Below are positions 54,159 to 63,496 of a DNA stretch of 64,000 nt, piece after piece. The DNA is taken from positions 34,457 to 98,456 of the forward strand of contig CALBKM010000051.1 of assembly GCA_937895705.1 (NCBI GenBank), given 5' to 3'. Source of the stretch: an uncultured Clostridia bacterium. GTDB lineage: Bacteria > Bacillota > Clostridia > Lachnospirales > Lachnospiraceae. The translations under genes and the position numbers were made by a program. Position 1 is the first letter of the stretch. Every line of letters starts with the position of its first letter. The notes under the pieces were generated by a model, which was given only the letters and a program-made list of their open reading frames with translations, searched no databases and was not told the origin of the DNA.

Positions 54159-55237
54159 TCGAACCGGCTCCTTTCTGATGCGTAGAACAGGCGCTTCTGC
54201 ATGGACTCAATATCCTGTGCGGCCGCCATCGCTGTATCTTTACTGATCTTTTCCTTCAGGTACAAATCATATAAGGCATCATCCATCAGCTGCATTCCCT
54301 GCCGTTTTCCGGTCTGAATGAGACCGTTAATCTGATGGGTCTTTTTCTCTCGAATCAGGTTGCGGATAGCGATGGTGCCGAACATTACCTCAAAGGCCGC
54401 CACACGACCGTTACCGCGCAAATTCGGTAACAACAGCTGGGAAACAACCGCCTCCAGTACGTTGGAGAGCTGCAAACGAATCTGCTGTTGCTGCGCCTCC
54501 GGGAACACGTCGATGATACGGTCTACCGTGGACGCCGCGCCGGTGGTATGCAGGGTGGAAAGCACCAGGTGACCGGTCTCTGCTGCGGTGATTGCCGTAG
54601 CAATGGTGTCCAGGTCTCGCATTTCTCCCACCAGGATAACATCCGGGTCTTCACGGAGAGCCGCACGAAGTGCTCCGCTGTAGTCTGCGGAATCGGTGCC
54701 GATTTCTCGTTGATTGATAATCGCCGTTCCGTGGTTATGTAAATACTCAATCGGGTCTTCCAGTGTAACGATATGACAGTTACGCTCTTTGTTCATGCGG
54801 TCGATTAACGCCGCCAGGGTAGTGGACTTACCGCTACCGGTCGGTCCCGTAACCAGCACCAGACCTCTTTGTCTTGTTACCAAATCCATTACATCGGCCG
54901 GAATACCGAGCTTCTCCGCCGGCGGAACCAGCGCATTTACCAAACGGAATACCGCTGCCAGGGAACCTCTCTGTCGGAACACATTCACACGGTACCGTCC
55001 CTTTCCCGGAATCGCGTAAGAAAAGTCCGTCTGTCCCAGTTCATCCAAAGCCGCTTTCGACTTCTCGTTTAAAATCGGAAGAACCAATTCGCTCAGCCGA
55101 CCCACCGTCAGTGCTTCCTCCGTCAGCGAAATCAATTCACCGTGAATTCTGGCTTTCGGCGGAAGAGAAGCGGTCAGATGTACGTCGGACGCACCCAACT
55201 CTCCTGCAGCCAATAACAGTTCATCTATCTCTGCCAT
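54155..55237 (-). CDS. pilT: Twitching/retraction ATPase PilT
   Basis: This encodes 360 residues. N-terminal PAS-like part (LGASDVHLTASLPPKARIHGEL), Walker A GPTGSGKST, Asp box EDPIEY, Walker B VILVGEMRD and His box TGHLVLSTLHTT, and a basic C-terminal end. It depolymerises the pilus, so twitching or retraction is likely. It lies 11 bases after pilB. Confidence 0.95.
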   Translation of the reverse strand: MAEIDELLLAAGELGASDVHLTASLPPKARIHGELISLTEEALTVGRLSELVLPILNEKSKAALDELGQTDFSYAIPGKGRYRVNVFRQRGSLAAVFRLVNALVPPAEKLGIPADVMDLVTRQRGLVLVTGPTGSGKSTTLAALIDRMNKERNCHIVTLEDPIEYLHNHGTAIINQREIGTDSADYSGALRAALREDPDVILVGEMRDLDTIATAITAAETGHLVLSTLHTTGAASTVDRIIDVFPEAQQQQIRLQLSNVLEAVVSQLLLPNLRGNGRVAAFEVMFGTIAIRNLIREKKTHQINGLIQTGKRQGMQLMDDALYDLYLKEKISKDTAMAAAQDIESMQKRLFYASERSRFE

Positions 55238-55248
55238 AGTTCCTCCTT

Positions 55249-56979
55249 CTATAATTCATCTTCATTGGAATATGCAATACGCATCAGCTCTTCCAAGCTG
55301 GTAATACCCTCTTTTACAAGGCGGGCCGCACTCATTCGAAGGGTGCTCATGCCCTCGGACAGTGCCTGATCTTCAAGCTCCTCTGCCGGAGCACCCTTGG
55401 AAATCAAACGTTTTATCTTGTTTGTAACCGGTAAAATTTCGTACACACCGATTCGTCCGCGATATCCGGAGTCGTTACACTTCGGACAACCGCACGGCTT
55501 GTAAATCAAACCGTTTTCCGTCTTGGCGCCGATAATCTCCCATTCTTCCGGAGTCGGTTCATACTCTGTCTTACAGGTACAGAGACGACGTACCAGTCGC
55601 TGTGCGATAACGCCTACCACAGAATCCGCCAAAAGGTAAGTCGCAATGCCCATGTCCGCAAGACGGGTCAGGGAGCTGGCCGCACTGTTGGTATGCAAGG
55701 TACTTACTACAAGGTGACCCGTAATAGACGCGGTAACTGCGATATTTGCGGTTTCCTCGTCTCGAATCTCACCGATCATGATGATATCCGGGTCTTGTCG
55801 CAGGATGGAACGGAGGGCCGACGCGAAGGTCAAATCCGCTTTTACGTTTACCTGTACCTGATTGATACCGTCAATATTTGCTTCCACCGGGTCCTCTACG
55901 GTGATGATATTTACATCTGTGGTGTTTAACTCACTGAGGGCCGTGTAAAGAGTTGTGGACTTACCGCTACCGGTCGGTCCCGTTACTAGGATAATGCCGT
56001 TGGGGTTGGACAATATTCTATCAAATTTACGCATTTCCTCCGGCGAAAAGCCGAGGTTGCTTTTTTCTCGAGTTAAGGTTTGTTTGGAGGTAAGTCGCAT
56101 TACGACCTTTTCTCCGAACACCGTCGGCAGAATGGAAGCTCGGATATCGTACTCCATATGGTCTACAATCTGGGTAATACGACCGTCCTGCGGCTTTCTC
56201 TTCTCGGAAATATCCATGCCGCCGATAATTTTGATACGTGCGATAATCGCGGAAAGCAGGGACACCTGATACCGGTTAATCTCCTGCAAAACACCGTCGA
56301 TACGGTAACGCACACGAATGATGGTTTCCAGTGGTTCAATATGTATATCGGAAGCTCTCATACGAACTGCCTGTTCAATAATCGTTTTTACCAGGACTAC
56401 AATCGGAGAGTTTTCAACGGTAGCTTCCGCCTCTTCCTGTTTTGCCTCGTCCTCTTTTTCGCCTCTCTGCTGGGCGAAGCGGTCTGCCATTGCTTTTGTT
56501 TCCTGACCACCGTAATATTTATCGATGGTGGACATAATTTCCGTGTTAGTGGAAATCATCGGAACGATCTCCATGCCCGTTACCACCGCAAGGTCATCCA
56601 TTGCCACGATGTCCATCGGGTCTACCATGGCCACAAACAACCGATTCGGATTCTTTTCATCAATGGAGAACGGTATCATGCCGTGCTTTTTTAACAACGC
56701 CGGATCCGAAACCAATTTTATGATATCCGGAGGAATCTGTATTCCGGTCAATACCGCATCATCAATATTTAACTGTTCTTTCAAAGCAGTTACGATTGCT
56801 GCCTCGTTGGTGATACCCTTCTGTACCAAGGCAACACCGAGACGCATCTTCTTCGGTTGCTGACGCTGATATTCCAACGCCTGCAATAACTGCTCTTCCG
56901 TAATCACTCCCGCCGCTACTAAAATGTCACCCAAACGCTTTCTCTTCTTGCCAAAGCCTTCCGCTCCGTTCAGACTCAT
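55249..56979 (-). CDS. pilB: Pilus extension ATPase PilB with MshEN domain
   Basis: This encodes 576 residues. The N-terminus has two MshEN motifs (RLGDILVAAGVITEEQLLQA, residues 15-38, and RLGVALVQKGITNEAAIVTA, residues 46-69), known in other proteins to bind cyclic-di-GMP. The ATPase core has Walker A GPTGSGKST (~335), Asp box EDPVEA, Walker B IIMIGEIRD and the His box GHLVVSTLHTN. A tetracysteine zinc knuckle (CTCK...CGCPKC) follows. It is the first gene of the pilus operon, with its own promoter. Confidence 0.96.
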   Translation of the reverse strand: MSLNGAEGFGKKRKRLGDILVAAGVITEEQLLQALEYQRQQPKKMRLGVALVQKGITNEAAIVTALKEQLNIDDAVLTGIQIPPDIIKLVSDPALLKKHGMIPFSIDEKNPNRLFVAMVDPMDIVAMDDLAVVTGMEIVPMISTNTEIMSTIDKYYGGQETKAMADRFAQQRGEKEDEAKQEEAEATVENSPIVVLVKTIIEQAVRMRASDIHIEPLETIIRVRYRIDGVLQEINRYQVSLLSAIIARIKIIGGMDISEKRKPQDGRITQIVDHMEYDIRASILPTVFGEKVVMRLTSKQTLTREKSNLGFSPEEMRKFDRILSNPNGIILVTGPTGSGKSTTLYTALSELNTTDVNIITVEDPVEANIDGINQVQVNVKADLTFASALRSILRQDPDIIMIGEIRDEETANIAVTASITGHLVVSTLHTNSAASSLTRLADMGIATYLLADSVVGVIAQRLVRRLCTCKTEYEPTPEEWEIIGAKTENGLIYKPCGCPKCNDSGYRGRIGVYEILPVTNKIKRLISKGAPAEELEDQALSEGMSTLRMSAARLVKEGITSLEELMRIAYSNEDEL

Positions 56980-57062
56980 TTGCGACGTCCCCCTTTATAT
57001 GCTTTCGCACACCTAATTATCTAAATATTATGTGATTTGTCATGTTCGTTTTATTTATCTGT

Positions 57063-57091
57063 ATTATAGCACAAAATCCGCAATTTTTCAA
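57063..57091 (-). promoter_or_regulatory. Promoter of the type IV pilus operon
   Basis: TTGAAA (57086-57091), a 17-base spacer and TATAAT (57063-57068). The leader to pilB is ~77 bases and contains no recognised riboswitch. Confidence 0.88.
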
Positions 57092-57225
57092 GGTTTTTTT
57101 CGTAAACATTGCACAAAATGATGAATCATAAACCCTTTATTTTTCTGCATTTTCTTTCATTTTACATATACTGTGGTACGCCCAAATTTTACCACTACCA
57201 ATTGTGGTTTTGTCATTACAAAAAA
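57092..57225. other. Short gap between the pilus promoter and the transketolase terminator
   Basis: AT-rich sequence with no supported gene or site beyond a weak ACCAC/GTGGT inverted repeat. Together with the flanking signals it accounts for the 373-base interval between pilB and tkt. Confidence 0.4.
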
Positions 57226-57263
57226 ATAGTCCGGTTGCAAATAAAAATCTGCAACCGGACTAT
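57220..57263 (-). terminator. Terminator of the tal-tkt transcript
   Basis: ATAGTCCGGTTGCA (57226-57239) and TGCAACCGGACTAT (57250-57263) form a perfect 14-bp stem. On the minus strand it is followed by T7. Confidence 0.96.
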
Positions 57264-57352
57264 CATAGATATCAAAATATCCTTAGATTCTTGGTTTTGC
57301 GTCCCCACGTTTCCGTGAGTTTGCCCTTATCTTCTGAAATTATATCGGCTGA

Positions 57353-59335
57353 TTACAGCACACTCTTAACAGCCTTTACAACATTTTCTACAGTGAAACC
57401 GAACTTCTCGAACAAGGTGTTAGCCGGAGCGGAAGCACCGAAACCGGTCATGGTTACGGTAGCACCGTCAAGGCCTACATACTTGCCCCAACCGTAGTCG
57501 ATGAGAGCTTCCACTGCAACTCTTGCGCGGATGTTCTTCGGAAGAACGCTCTCCTTGTACTCTGCGCTCTGCTGCTCGAAGAGGTCCATACACGGCATGG
57601 ATACGACTCTTACGTCTACGCCTTCCTTTGCAAGTACTTCCTTTGCGTTGATAGCAAGGGAAACCTCGGAACCGGAAGCGATGATGATAGCATCCGGGGT
57701 AGCCTTGGTAGAATCAGCGATTACATAACCACCCTTTAAAGCTTCCTTAGAGGAACCTGCAAGCTGCGGAAGGTTCTGTCTGGTGAGAACAAGTGCAGTC
57801 GGGGTCTCCTTAGAGGTAGCTGCGGAATACCAGGCAGCGATGGTCTCCGTTGCGTCTGCCGGACGGAATACGTTGAAGTTCGGCATAGCACGAAGCATAG
57901 CTAACTGCTCAATCGGCTCATGGGTCGGGCCGTCCTCACCGACACCGATACTGTCGTGAGTTAATACATAAGTGGTCGGAATACGCATGATGGAAGAAAG
58001 TCTTGCCATCGGCTTTACGTAGTCACTGAATACGAAGAAGGTGGAAACAAAGGCACGAAGACCGTGTAAGGTCATACCGTTACCGATTGCTGCCATTGCA
58101 AGCTCACGAACACCGAAGTGTAAGTTGCGGCCTGCGTAATTATCCTTGGAGAAATCTCCCGCATCCTTCATATAGGTCTTGGTGGACGGAGCAAGGTCTG
58201 CTGCACCACCGATTAATGCCGGAACATAATCCTTTAAACGATTAAGTACAACACCGGAAAGGTTTCTGGTAGCTTCCGGCTTATCGTCGAATGCCCAGAA
58301 CTCCTCGTTGTCGATTAAATCCTTAGCGATGTCAAGGTTGAACATATCATCCCAAGCCTTCTTCATCTCCGGATATTTTGCACAGTACTCTGCAAACATC
58401 TTGTTCCAAGCTTCTTCATCCTTTGCCTTCTCAGCGGAGATTGCCTTGTAGTTTGCGTATACTTCGTCCGGTACAAAGAACGGCTCCTGAGACGGCCAGC
58501 CGAGATTTTCCTTCATGGCTGCTACGTTATCAACACCAAGCGGTTCACCGTGAGCACTTGCCTTACCCTGCTTAGCCGGGCAACCGAAACCGATCTGGGT
58601 CTTACAGATAATGAAGGACGGCTTCGTGGTCTCTGCCTGAGCGGCACGAATTGCCTTACCGATCTCTTCTAAATTGTTACCATCCTCTACGGTAAGAGTC
58701 TGGAAGCCGAATGCCTTCATACGGCCCTCAACATCCTCGGTGAACGCGATGTCGGTGCTTCCTTCGATGGAAATCTTATTGGAATCGTATAATACGATAA
58801 GCTTGCTTAAACCAAGGGTGCCTGCTAAGGAGAATGCCTCAGAGGAAATACCCTCCATCAAACAACCGTCTCCGCCCAATACATAGGTGAAGTGGTCAAC
58901 TACATCATAGCCTTCCTTGTTGAACTTTGCAGCAAGGTGAGCTTCTGCCATAGCCATACCTACAGCCATAGCCATACCTGCACCAAGCGGGCCGGTGGTA
59001 GCTTCAACACCTCTGGTGTGACGGTACTCCGGATGACCCGGGGTCAGGGAATCCAGCTGACGGAACTGCATCAAGTCTTCCTTGGTAAGGCCGTAGCCGA
59101 ATAAATGTAATAAAGAATAAAGCAAAGTGGAACCGTGACCACCGGAAAGGATGAAACGGTCTCTGTTTGCCCAGTCCGGATTAGCCGGATTGTGCTTCAT
59201 TTCCTTTGCCCAAAGCTCGTAAGCAACAGCAGCAGCACCGAGCGGAAGACCCGGATGACCGGAATTAGCCTTCTGTACGGCATCAGCTGCAAGAACGCGG
59301 ATTGCGTTTACAGACATATTGTCAATCGTACTCAT
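57353..59335 (-). CDS. tkt: Transketolase
   Basis: This encodes 660 residues. It transfers two-carbon ketol units in the non-oxidative pentose phosphate pathway. Thiamine diphosphate motif GDGCLMEGISSEAFSLAG, N-terminal KANSGHPGLPLGAAAVAYELW, central GVGEDGPTHEPIEQ, and catalytic histidines appear intact. ATG 59335 is chosen for GGAGG 8 bases upstream. A stem-loop separates it from the transaldolase gene 71 bases before. Pairing with transaldolase fits pentose use, in keeping with the xylanase. Confidence 0.97.
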   Translation of the reverse strand: MSTIDNMSVNAIRVLAADAVQKANSGHPGLPLGAAAVAYELWAKEMKHNPANPDWANRDRFILSGGHGSTLLYSLLHLFGYGLTKEDLMQFRQLDSLTPGHPEYRHTRGVEATTGPLGAGMAMAVGMAMAEAHLAAKFNKEGYDVVDHFTYVLGGDGCLMEGISSEAFSLAGTLGLSKLIVLYDSNKISIEGSTDIAFTEDVEGRMKAFGFQTLTVEDGNNLEEIGKAIRAAQAETTKPSFIICKTQIGFGCPAKQGKASAHGEPLGVDNVAAMKENLGWPSQEPFFVPDEVYANYKAISAEKAKDEEAWNKMFAEYCAKYPEMKKAWDDMFNLDIAKDLIDNEEFWAFDDKPEATRNLSGVVLNRLKDYVPALIGGAADLAPSTKTYMKDAGDFSKDNYAGRNLHFGVRELAMAAIGNGMTLHGLRAFVSTFFVFSDYVKPMARLSSIMRIPTTYVLTHDSIGVGEDGPTHEPIEQLAMLRAMPNFNVFRPADATETIAAWYSAATSKETPTALVLTRQNLPQLAGSSKEALKGGYVIADSTKATPDAIIIASGSEVSLAINAKEVLAKEGVDVRVVSMPCMDLFEQQSAEYKESVLPKNIRARVAVEALIDYGWGKYVGLDGATVTMTGFGASAPANTLFEKFGFTVENVVKAVKSVL

Positions 59336-59365
59336 GTATGTAACCTCCAAGATAAAGTATTTTAT

Positions 59366-59389
59366 GGGGTAGGCAAATAAACCTACCCC
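59366..59389 (-). other. Hairpin between transaldolase and transketolase
   Basis: GGGGTAGG and CCTACCCC form an 8-bp stem with an 8-base loop and no T-run. It may balance expression of the two genes. Confidence 0.55.
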
Positions 59390-59406
59390 TATGTGTCGAT
59401 GAACTA

Positions 59407-60063
59407 TTACTTACCGAATACTGCGATGTAGTCCTTCTGGAACTTCTCGATACCCTGATCGGTGAGCGGGTGCTTGGTCATCTGCTCGATTACGGAATAC
59501 GGAACCGTAGCGATGTCAGCGCCTGCTAATGCACAGTCGGTAACGTGAATCGGATTTCTTACGCTTGCAGCGATAATCTGAGTATCAATATCATCGTACA
59601 TAGCGAACATATCGGAAATGGTGCGGATTAAATCGATACCCGGCATGGAAATATCATCAAGTCTGCCAAGGAACGGAGAAACGTAGGTTGCACCTGCTCT
59701 TGCAGCAAGAAGAGCCTGGTTAGCGGAGAATACTAAGGTAACGTTAGTCTTAATACCCTCGGCAGCCAAAGCCTTGGTAGCCTTTAAGCCTTCTACGGTC
59801 ATCGGAATCTTAACAACCATGTTCGGATGAATCTTTGCAATTTCTCTACCCTCTGCGATCATGCCTTCCGCATCAACGGTGGTAGCCTTTACCTCGCCGC
59901 TGATCGGTCCGTCAACGATATCGGTAATTTCCTTGATTACTTCTTCGAAGATTCTGCCTTCCTTTGCAATCAAAGACGGGTTGGTAGTAACGCCGCAAAT
60001 AACGCCCATGTCATTTGCCTTCTTAATGTCTGCTACATTCGCAGTGTCGATAAAAAACTTCAT
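59407..60063 (-). CDS. tal: Transaldolase (short FSA/TalC-like type)
   Basis: This encodes 218 residues, the short class. Signature MKFFIDTANVADIKK, GVTTNPSLIAKEG and the Schiff-base lysine in VKIPMTVEGLKA. It interconverts sedoheptulose-7-P and glyceraldehyde-3-P with erythrose-4-P and fructose-6-P, or acts as a fructose-6-P aldolase. It is first of a two-gene unit with tkt. The start has AAGGAGG upstream. Confidence 0.94.
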   Translation of the reverse strand: MKFFIDTANVADIKKANDMGVICGVTTNPSLIAKEGRIFEEVIKEITDIVDGPISGEVKATTVDAEGMIAEGREIAKIHPNMVVKIPMTVEGLKATKALAAEGIKTNVTLVFSANQALLAARAGATYVSPFLGRLDDISMPGIDLIRTISDMFAMYDDIDTQIIAASVRNPIHVTDCALAGADIATVPYSVIEQMTKHPLTDQGIEKFQKDYIAVFGK

Positions 60064-60171
60064 GGATAAATCCTCCTTAAAATAATATCGTTTGTTTTAT
60101 CCTACATAGAGCCGCCCCGTTTCCCCCCGGAAACACAACCAGCAAAAGGGCACAAAGGCTCGCATACCATC

Positions 60172-60200
60172 ACTATACACCAAAAAAAAGATTTTTTCAA
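60172..60200 (-). promoter_or_regulatory. Promoter of tal-tkt
   Basis: TTGAAA (60195-60200), a 17-base spacer and TATAGT (60172-60177) on the minus strand. The -35 lies in the loop of the preceding terminator. Confidence 0.8.
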
Positions 60201-60210
60201 TCTTTTTTTC
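60182..60210 (-). terminator. Terminator of the deacetylase transcript
   Basis: On the minus strand AAAAAAAGATT pairs with AATCTTTTTTT, with a GAAA-type loop and T-run. Confidence 0.75.
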
Positions 60211-60294
60211 GCGAAGTGGAAAAAAACTTAGGTACCATACGGATTTTGGACGTCTTTTTGCTTCCGATGTCCAAAGAAACCCGGGGATTCCGTT

Positions 60295-61410
60295 CTAGTT
60301 ATTCAACTCCGTCAGTTCGCCGAAGCGATATCCCTCTGCTTTCAAAAGGTCCACCACTTCCGGCAGTGCCTGTGTATTGGATTCCGAAATATTGTGCATC
60401 AAGACAATCGTACCGTTATGATGATACGTAGCAAAATGGTCCGTCACGTAATCCTTCCCCGGCTGGTCATTCACGTCGTAATCATAATACGCAATACTCC
60501 AGAAAATCGACGAATAGCCCATATCCTGAGTGGCCTTTAACGTACGCTCGCTGTACTCTCCCATAGGCGGCCTGAAAAACGGATCTATCTTATATCCCGT
60601 TTTCTCCTCCATTACCTTTGCCACTTCACGAAGCTCCGCTTCCAGTTCTTCCGGCGTCAGTGACGGGGAACTGAGATGGCGCACCGTATGGTTTCCTACC
60701 AGATGTCCTTCCTCCTTCATACGTTTCACATAGTCCGGATTCTTTACAACAAAATCTTTTGTGACAAAGAACATCGCCTTCACGTCTTTTTCCGCCAAGG
60801 TATCTAAAATAGCCGGAGTAAACCCGTTTTCATAACCGCAGTCAAAGGTAAGATAAATTACTTTATCACTTTCGTCTGCATTTTTATCCAGATAATACGC
60901 GGAATACTCGGAAATCGGAAACTCTTCCCCGCTTCCCGACGGCTTGTGCTGTTTGTTTCTGATGAACCACCATGCTTTTGTATCATTATTATATTGTTCG
61001 TAGTTCGCGTTTTTAATTTCCAAAGCTCCCGGAAGTTTGCCCGACGCATTCTCCTGCCCCGGTGACATAGTTACGGTAATATCCTGTTCTCCTCCCTTCG
61101 GATTCTCCTGCTCCCGGTTCTCCTCCTGCTCTCCGATAGGTTGTCCCGACGGAACAGGTGTAACATTCTCCGAAGGTTCCGGCGTAGGAACCGTATCCTG
61201 CACCGGTGCGGAAGTAAGCTCCGGTAAACCATCCGGGATCTTTGTCGGCAAAACCTCCGGCTCCTTTGTCGGAAAAACAACCGGCGTCGGGCTCGCCGTT
61301 ACGGCTCCCATTGCCTCTTCTCCGCTATCTTTTCCGCTCATAATACAAATTCCCATGCATAAAACAGCCCCGATAATATAAGCTGCCTCAGCAATTCGTT
61401 GTTTCTTCAT
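60295..61410 (-). CDS. PdaA-type polysaccharide deacetylase
   Basis: This encodes about 371 residues. An N-terminal membrane helix (AEAAYIIGAVLCMGICIMSG), Thr/Pro/Glu-rich linkers (45-120), then a PdaA-like domain: AWWFIRNKQHKPS, YLTFDCGYENG, GNHTVRHLS, FFRPPMGEYS and TIVLMHNIS. PdaA removes the acetyl group from N-acetylmuramic acid, making muramic-delta-lactam in spore cortex. The second Asp of the canonical TFDD is Cys here. ATG 61410 is chosen for AGAAGGAAA upstream, giving a 23-base overlap with the upstream ligase-like gene. Confidence 0.9.
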   Translation of the reverse strand: MKKQRIAEAAYIIGAVLCMGICIMSGKDSGEEAMGAVTASPTPVVFPTKEPEVLPTKIPDGLPELTSAPVQDTVPTPEPSENVTPVPSGQPIGEQEENREQENPKGGEQDITVTMSPGQENASGKLPGALEIKNANYEQYNNDTKAWWFIRNKQHKPSGSGEEFPISEYSAYYLDKNADESDKVIYLTFDCGYENGFTPAILDTLAEKDVKAMFFVTKDFVVKNPDYVKRMKEEGHLVGNHTVRHLSSPSLTPEELEAELREVAKVMEEKTGYKIDPFFRPPMGEYSERTLKATQDMGYSSIFWSIAYYDYDVNDQPGKDYVTDHFATYHHNGTIVLMHNISESNTQALPEVVDLLKAEGYRFGELTELNN

Positions 61411-62737
61411 CTGTTTCCTTCTTTCTATATACAAGACCGCATATCATCCAAAAATAAGGGGCAACCTGTACCACACTGATATTAAAAAATGCCTGTGCGA
61501 TATACCCAAAGAAAGCAAACAATGCGATTTCGGATATGAGATCGGTTCCTTGATAGCCCTTTTTACCTTTCTTGATAAAACGTTTCATTCCCGGGAAAAA
61601 CAATGCACACAAAAATGCAATATAACTGATTACGGCAAAAATTCCTTCGGTAATCCAAATATGTAAATATTCGTTATGAGCCCTATCAAAATAAGTAAAA
61701 CTTTCTTTTATATCCGCCACTAAAACAGTATCACCCAACTGTTCAATGCCGCAACCGAACAGTCCGTATTTCGGCAATAACGAACAAGTCACCTTCCATT
61801 TCTGCATCCTTTCGGTTCCGACACTATCCCCAAACACACTTCCTTCTTCCTGTATCTGGTTCCAAACAGACGTAATCTCCGCCGTCACGCCACCATTCCT
61901 GCATAAGTTAAATATTACGATTATGACTCCCAATCCCAGTAATAAAAGAATAAACGGAATAAACTTCCTTCTTTTTGTGGCAATTTCCGTAAACAGAAAA
62001 AGCGCAAACATCATAATCAATCCAACATATACCACCGTAGAAGAAGACGAAACGCATGCCGAATATCCTAACAATACGAGTGTGTACCAAAGACTTCTGT
62101 TCTTTAAAATTCCCCAATGTGCCATCTCTTCCTTTTTATCACATAAAAAGAATCCGCCCATCGTTATCCCCGTAAACATCACCGCAAACGCTGCGTAAAA
62201 ATTCGGATTCCGCATCGGAACATACGCCATTCCCGGAAATCGAAATCCCGGCTCATATAATTCCATAAACTGCAAAACTCCGTAAACAGAGACAACACAT
62301 CCCAGACCTATGAAGCAATACAATAAATAGCGACGATATTTCTCATTTTCCAATAATGTTGCAACTAAAAATATGCAATAATACGAAAACAAAGAAAACA
62401 AACCCTCATAACGTTCCCAAGCACCGTATATCGCCAAGTACTTATTCTTAGAAATCAAAACGGAAACTACACCCATAAGAGCTAACACGGCTAAAAACTT
62501 TATCGCCCAACCGCTTCCTTTCAGCTTAAAACGTTTGTTAATCACTTCTATCGCTATCAAAAAGGCAAAGTAAAACAGAGCAAACATCAATATTGTCGCC
62601 TGTAGGGAAATCATTCTTCTGTTATCCGGCATCAGAAATTGCGGCACCGGCAACAAAAAGATCAATACCGTCAATCCCCAAAGTATAAACTTTTGTGTCG
62701 TTTCATTTGTAATCTTTCGTATGCGCTCAACTATCAT
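61388..62737 (-). CDS. O-antigen ligase/polymerase-like membrane protein
   Basis: This encodes 449 residues with 10-12 membrane helices. The large loop (residues 270-330) followed by DRAHNEYLHIWITEG is the WaaL/Wzy_C hallmark. Such proteins polymerise or attach surface glycans using lipid-linked donors. No glycosyltransferase cluster is nearby, so the glycan is unknown. GAGAGGAG precedes the ATG. Confidence 0.86.
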   Translation of the reverse strand: MIVERIRKITNETTQKFILWGLTVLIFLLPVPQFLMPDNRRMISLQATILMFALFYFAFLIAIEVINKRFKLKGSGWAIKFLAVLALMGVVSVLISKNKYLAIYGAWERYEGLFSLFSYYCIFLVATLLENEKYRRYLLYCFIGLGCVVSVYGVLQFMELYEPGFRFPGMAYVPMRNPNFYAAFAVMFTGITMGGFFLCDKKEEMAHWGILKNRSLWYTLVLLGYSACVSSSSTVVYVGLIMMFALFLFTEIATKRRKFIPFILLLLGLGVIIVIFNLCRNGGVTAEITSVWNQIQEEGSVFGDSVGTERMQKWKVTCSLLPKYGLFGCGIEQLGDTVLVADIKESFTYFDRAHNEYLHIWITEGIFAVISYIAFLCALFFPGMKRFIKKGKKGYQGTDLISEIALFAFFGYIAQAFFNISVVQVAPYFWMICGLVYRKKETDEETTNC

Positions 62738-62776
62738 CTCGGCATCTCCTCTCAGGCAACAAACTCTCCGTTTTTT

Positions 62777-62805
62777 ATTATATCATAAGAAATCATCCCG
62801 GTCTA
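62777..62805 (-). promoter_or_regulatory. Promoter of the ligase-like/deacetylase pair
   Basis: TAGACC (62800-62805), a 17-base spacer and TATAAT (62777-62782), minus strand. Confidence 0.65.
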
Positions 62806-62824
62806 CTTCTCTTTCCGCAAAGAA

Positions 62825-62849
62825 AAAAGCTCCGAACCTCGGAGCTTTT
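62825..62849 (-). terminator. Terminator of the rRNA-tRNA transcript
   Basis: AAAAGCTCCG and CGGAGCTTTT form a 10-bp stem with a 5-base loop and a T-run on the minus strand. Confidence 0.92.
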
Positions 62850-62853
62850 CACA

Positions 62854-62926
62854 TGAGCCACGCGGGACTCGAACCCGCGACACCTTGATTAAAAGTCAAG
62901 TGCTCTACCGCCTGAGCTAGTAGCCC
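62854..62926 (-). tRNA. tRNA-Lys (anticodon TTT)
   Basis: 73 bases with a full cloverleaf: acceptor GGGCTAC/GTGGCTC, anticodon arm CTTGA-CTTTTAA-TCAAG, T-arm GCGGG-TTCGAGT-CCCGC. No CCA encoded. Last of the cluster. Confidence 0.97.
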
Positions 62927-62978
62927 ATCTTTTCTTGTACCGGTATATCAAATAAAACACCGAATAACAAAAAAATAA

Positions 62979-63051
<73 letters not shown>

Positions 63052-63085
63052 ATGGTATCTTTTTCTATTATATATAACAGAAGAG

Positions 63086-63159
<74 letters not shown>

Positions 63160-63182
63160 ATAATAATTTTTCTTTTGTTAAG

Positions 63183-63264
63183 TGGATGGGGAAGGATTCG
63201 AACCTTCGAAAGCGTCGCTAACAGATTTACAGTCTGCCCCCTTTGGCCACTCGGGAACCCATCC
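63183..63264 (-). tRNA. tRNA-Tyr (anticodon GTA)
   Basis: 82 bases with the long variable arm of class II tRNAs. Acceptor GGATGGG/CCCATCC, anticodon arm GCAGA-CTGTAAA-TCTGT. Confidence 0.97.
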
Positions 63265-63273
63265 ATATTTTTA

Positions 63274-63346
63274 AGCCGATAATCGGACTCGAACCGATAA
63301 CCTGCTGATTACAAGTCAGCTGCTCTGCCAATTGAGCCATATCGGC
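63274..63346 (-). tRNA. tRNA-Thr (anticodon TGT)
   Basis: 73 bases: acceptor GCCGATA/TATCGGC, anticodon arm GCTGA-CTTGTAA-TCAGC, T-loop TTCGAGT. Confidence 0.97.
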
Positions 63347-63409
63347 ATGGTATCTTATTGAATTATACCATTTGGCGATGCAAAGACGATGCCAAATTAT
63401 CGGTAATAG

Positions 63410-63482
63410 TGGGGCCTATAGGGCTCGAACCTATGACCCTCTGCTTGTAAGGCAGATGCTCTCCCAGCTGAGCTAAGACCCC
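63410..63482 (-). tRNA. tRNA-Val (anticodon TAC)
   Basis: 73 bases: acceptor GGGGTCT/AGGCCCC, anticodon arm TCTGC-CTTACAA-GCAGA. Confidence 0.97.
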
Positions 63483-63496
63483 GCATATGAGAATAA

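Noticed and set aside
56980..57060. A cyclic-di-GMP riboswitch in the pilB leader, as found before pilus genes in some Clostridia
   Set aside because: The leader is only ~77 bases and lacks the conserved GEMM-I or GEMM-II sequences.
57109..57318. 69-codon plus-strand frame between the pilus promoter and tkt
   Set aside because: It runs through the tkt terminator, lacks a ribosome site and has no recognisable features.
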